In this document: positions 62,901-64,000 of the stretch, piece after piece
How positions within the stretch are numbered: position 1 is the stretch's first letter
Layout of the letters: the number at the start of each line of letters is the position of its first letter
Source: Odontesthes bonariensis
Taxonomy: Eukaryota; Chordata; Actinopteri; Atheriniformes; Atherinopsidae
Length of the DNA: 64,000 nucleotides
Assembly: GCF_027942865.1 (NCBI RefSeq)
Contig: NC_134510.1
Span: forward strand, 20,949,209-21,013,208
Direction of reading: 5' to 3'
Notes under the pieces: generated by a model
Databases searched by the model: none
What the model saw: only the letters and a program-made list of their open reading frames with translations
What the model was told of the DNA's origin: nothing
Position numbers and translations under genes: made by a program

Positions 62901-64000
62901 GGAGGAGGACGTCGAGTCTGGATTCGCCTCAAGCAAAGTCTGTTAGTCAGAAGCCAGTGACTGCTCAGAAACGGAGGCTTAGAAAGAGTCCACAGGGTGA
63001 AAGCACTCCACAGGAGCAAGTGGACGTTTCCTCGGTCAAAGTTTCGACTGAGAACTCCAGCTCACAAGTTCTTCCTGAAAACCCTTCTGTCGTGGGCGAG
63101 GACCAATCCCAGGTGACCAGTGTGAACCTCCCTGAAGTCCTTGACAAGGGTGTCCCAGAGATTGCTGACAGTCCCTCGCAGGTGCCAGGTGAAGTTTCCC
63201 CACAGAAGGTGGAGAATGAGGTAGAGCATGACGTGGAGCCGCAGATAAAAGAAGCCAAACCGTTGGCCGTGCCTTCCAAACCTAGAAGATGTAGAAATAA
63301 TAAAGTGGGGAAAAAGAAAGCCGTTCAGAAAAAGGCTGTTAGAAAGAAGCCTGCATTTGTTTCTCCTGATACCACGGTGGAAACAGCCCTTGTTGCAGTG
63401 GACTCCACTGACATAGAGCCAGTTGTAAAAGAAGACACTCCTACTACACCTGCAGTAATAGAGGTTTGTCAGCCGGAGGCAGAAGAATGCACTGAGCCAG
63501 AGACCAAACAGGACGCTGTGTCTGTGGAAGAAGAGCAGCTGCCGCCACCAGTAAAAGAGGAAACCGACATTCAGTTGATTGATAGTCAGCATTCGGTGGT
63601 GTCAGAAAGTCAAGCAAGTGATCTACAGATATCAGGGACATCTCTCAAAAAAGTAAAAAAGAGGCGTAAGAATTTAATCGGGCAGCGCCAGAAGCACAGG
63701 CACAGAGGCAGAGATGGGAAGTTTGCTCCACTGAACTCATCCGAAGGTCCCAGCGTTGTTGAGGGAGACGGTGACTTTTCCACCTCACTGGCAGCTATCG
63801 CACCACCCCCGAGCTCCAAGCTCATCGGAGTACACAAAAGGTACAAAAAGAGGCCGATGGGTCTTCATTTTATTGGCTCCAAAAGGCCAAAATCCCGATC
63901 TAAAATCATTTCCACACTCATAGAAGTGGGACTTGAAAAAGACAGTTTGAAGCAGGAAGAAGCTGACACCCCGGTTGATGGAGGACAGGCAGATGTTGTC
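58564..64000 (+). CDS. kmt2b: KMT2B (MLL2/4-type) histone H3K4 methyltransferase, N-terminal part, cut by window edge
   Basis: Nuclear COMPASS-family H3K4 methyltransferase. Only the N-terminus is in the window: exons 58564-58869, 61132-61210, and 61353 onward, open to the last base. The start MMAAAGCGS was chosen over an upstream in-frame ATG (58384) because it matches the Ala/Gly-rich mammalian start. ARGRFPGRP (from residue 24) is the menin-binding motif, nearly identical to that of human KMT2B. LRLLGIEASHKI, SSSGSEE and VDDFIGFEAEKKG follow, similar to the acidic EFQGF region. Exon 3 is one long Lys/Ser/Glu-rich disordered segment with basic AT-hook-like patches (RRRGRSAVK, GRDRRRQSRR, KKKRRKYIW). 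CXXC, PHD, FYR and SET domains must lie beyond the window. Neighbouring psenen, hspb6, lin37 and proser3 support KMT2B rather than KMT2A. Confidence 0.92.
59890..59937. repeat. (ATT)n microsatellite in kmt2b intron 1
   Basis: About 15 ATT units with one interruption. Confidence 0.95.

Noticed and set aside
62275-63846. Several minus-strand ORFs of 69-176 codons
   Set aside because: They are antisense shadows of the long open exon 3 of kmt2b.

Overview
This window looks like a teleost fish chromosome. Genes are split into short exons with GT-AG introns, and introns and intergenic DNA are rich in CA/TG microsatellites and in fish-type repeats (L2-like LINE pieces, Tc1 remnants, hAT-type elements). 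I rebuilt genes by joining exons by hand at splice sites and checking that reading phase carries across every junction. Names rest on recalled family sequences, because no search could be run.

Layout. (1) 1-3.7 kb: an L2-type LINE piece on the minus strand, a small unrecognised candidate gene, and another LINE scrap. (2) 3.7-18.1 kb: a cluster of three Siglec-like immunoglobulin receptor genes. The first (plus, 489 aa) has V+C2+C2+C2, one membrane span and a tyrosine-rich tail. The second (minus, 231 aa) is V+C2 with no visible membrane anchor. The third (minus, about 290 aa) is a single V domain with stalk, membrane span and tail. (3) 20.6-28.6 kb: a TBC-domain Rab GAP of the TBC1D25 type, whose large intron holds a hAT-type element inserted in an older Tc1 copy. 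(4) 29.8-34.9 kb: hspa8 (Hsc70). (5) 35.4-37.6 kb: ctrl, a chymotrypsin-like pancreatic protease. (6) 37.7-40 kb: an L2-type LINE 3' end with a large TG/TA microsatellite. (7) 40.1-42.1 kb: a chemoattractant/FPR/CMKLR1-like GPCR whose 3' UTR holds a perfect 66-bp palindrome. (8) 44.3-56.5 kb: lin37 (minus), proser3 (plus), hspb6 (minus) and psenen (minus). (9) 58.5 kb to the end: the 5' part of kmt2b (plus), cut by the window edge.

The right-hand block (lin37, proser3, hspb6, psenen, kmt2b) is the same gene set as human 19q13.12, with local order and orientation changed. MAG and CD22 also lie in human 19q13.12, so the Siglec cluster may belong to the same ancient neighbourhood. lin37 and proser3 are divergent and share a short promoter region with three ATTGG (CCAAT) boxes; proser3 and hspb6 are convergent. 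I saw no retroviral or other virus-like element, CRISPR array or operon, and no tRNA or rRNA gene.

The most unusual DNA features are four short inverted duplications. They include the 66-bp spacer-less palindrome, an 18-bp perfect hairpin and a 24-bp near-perfect hairpin, all in otherwise ordinary sequence.
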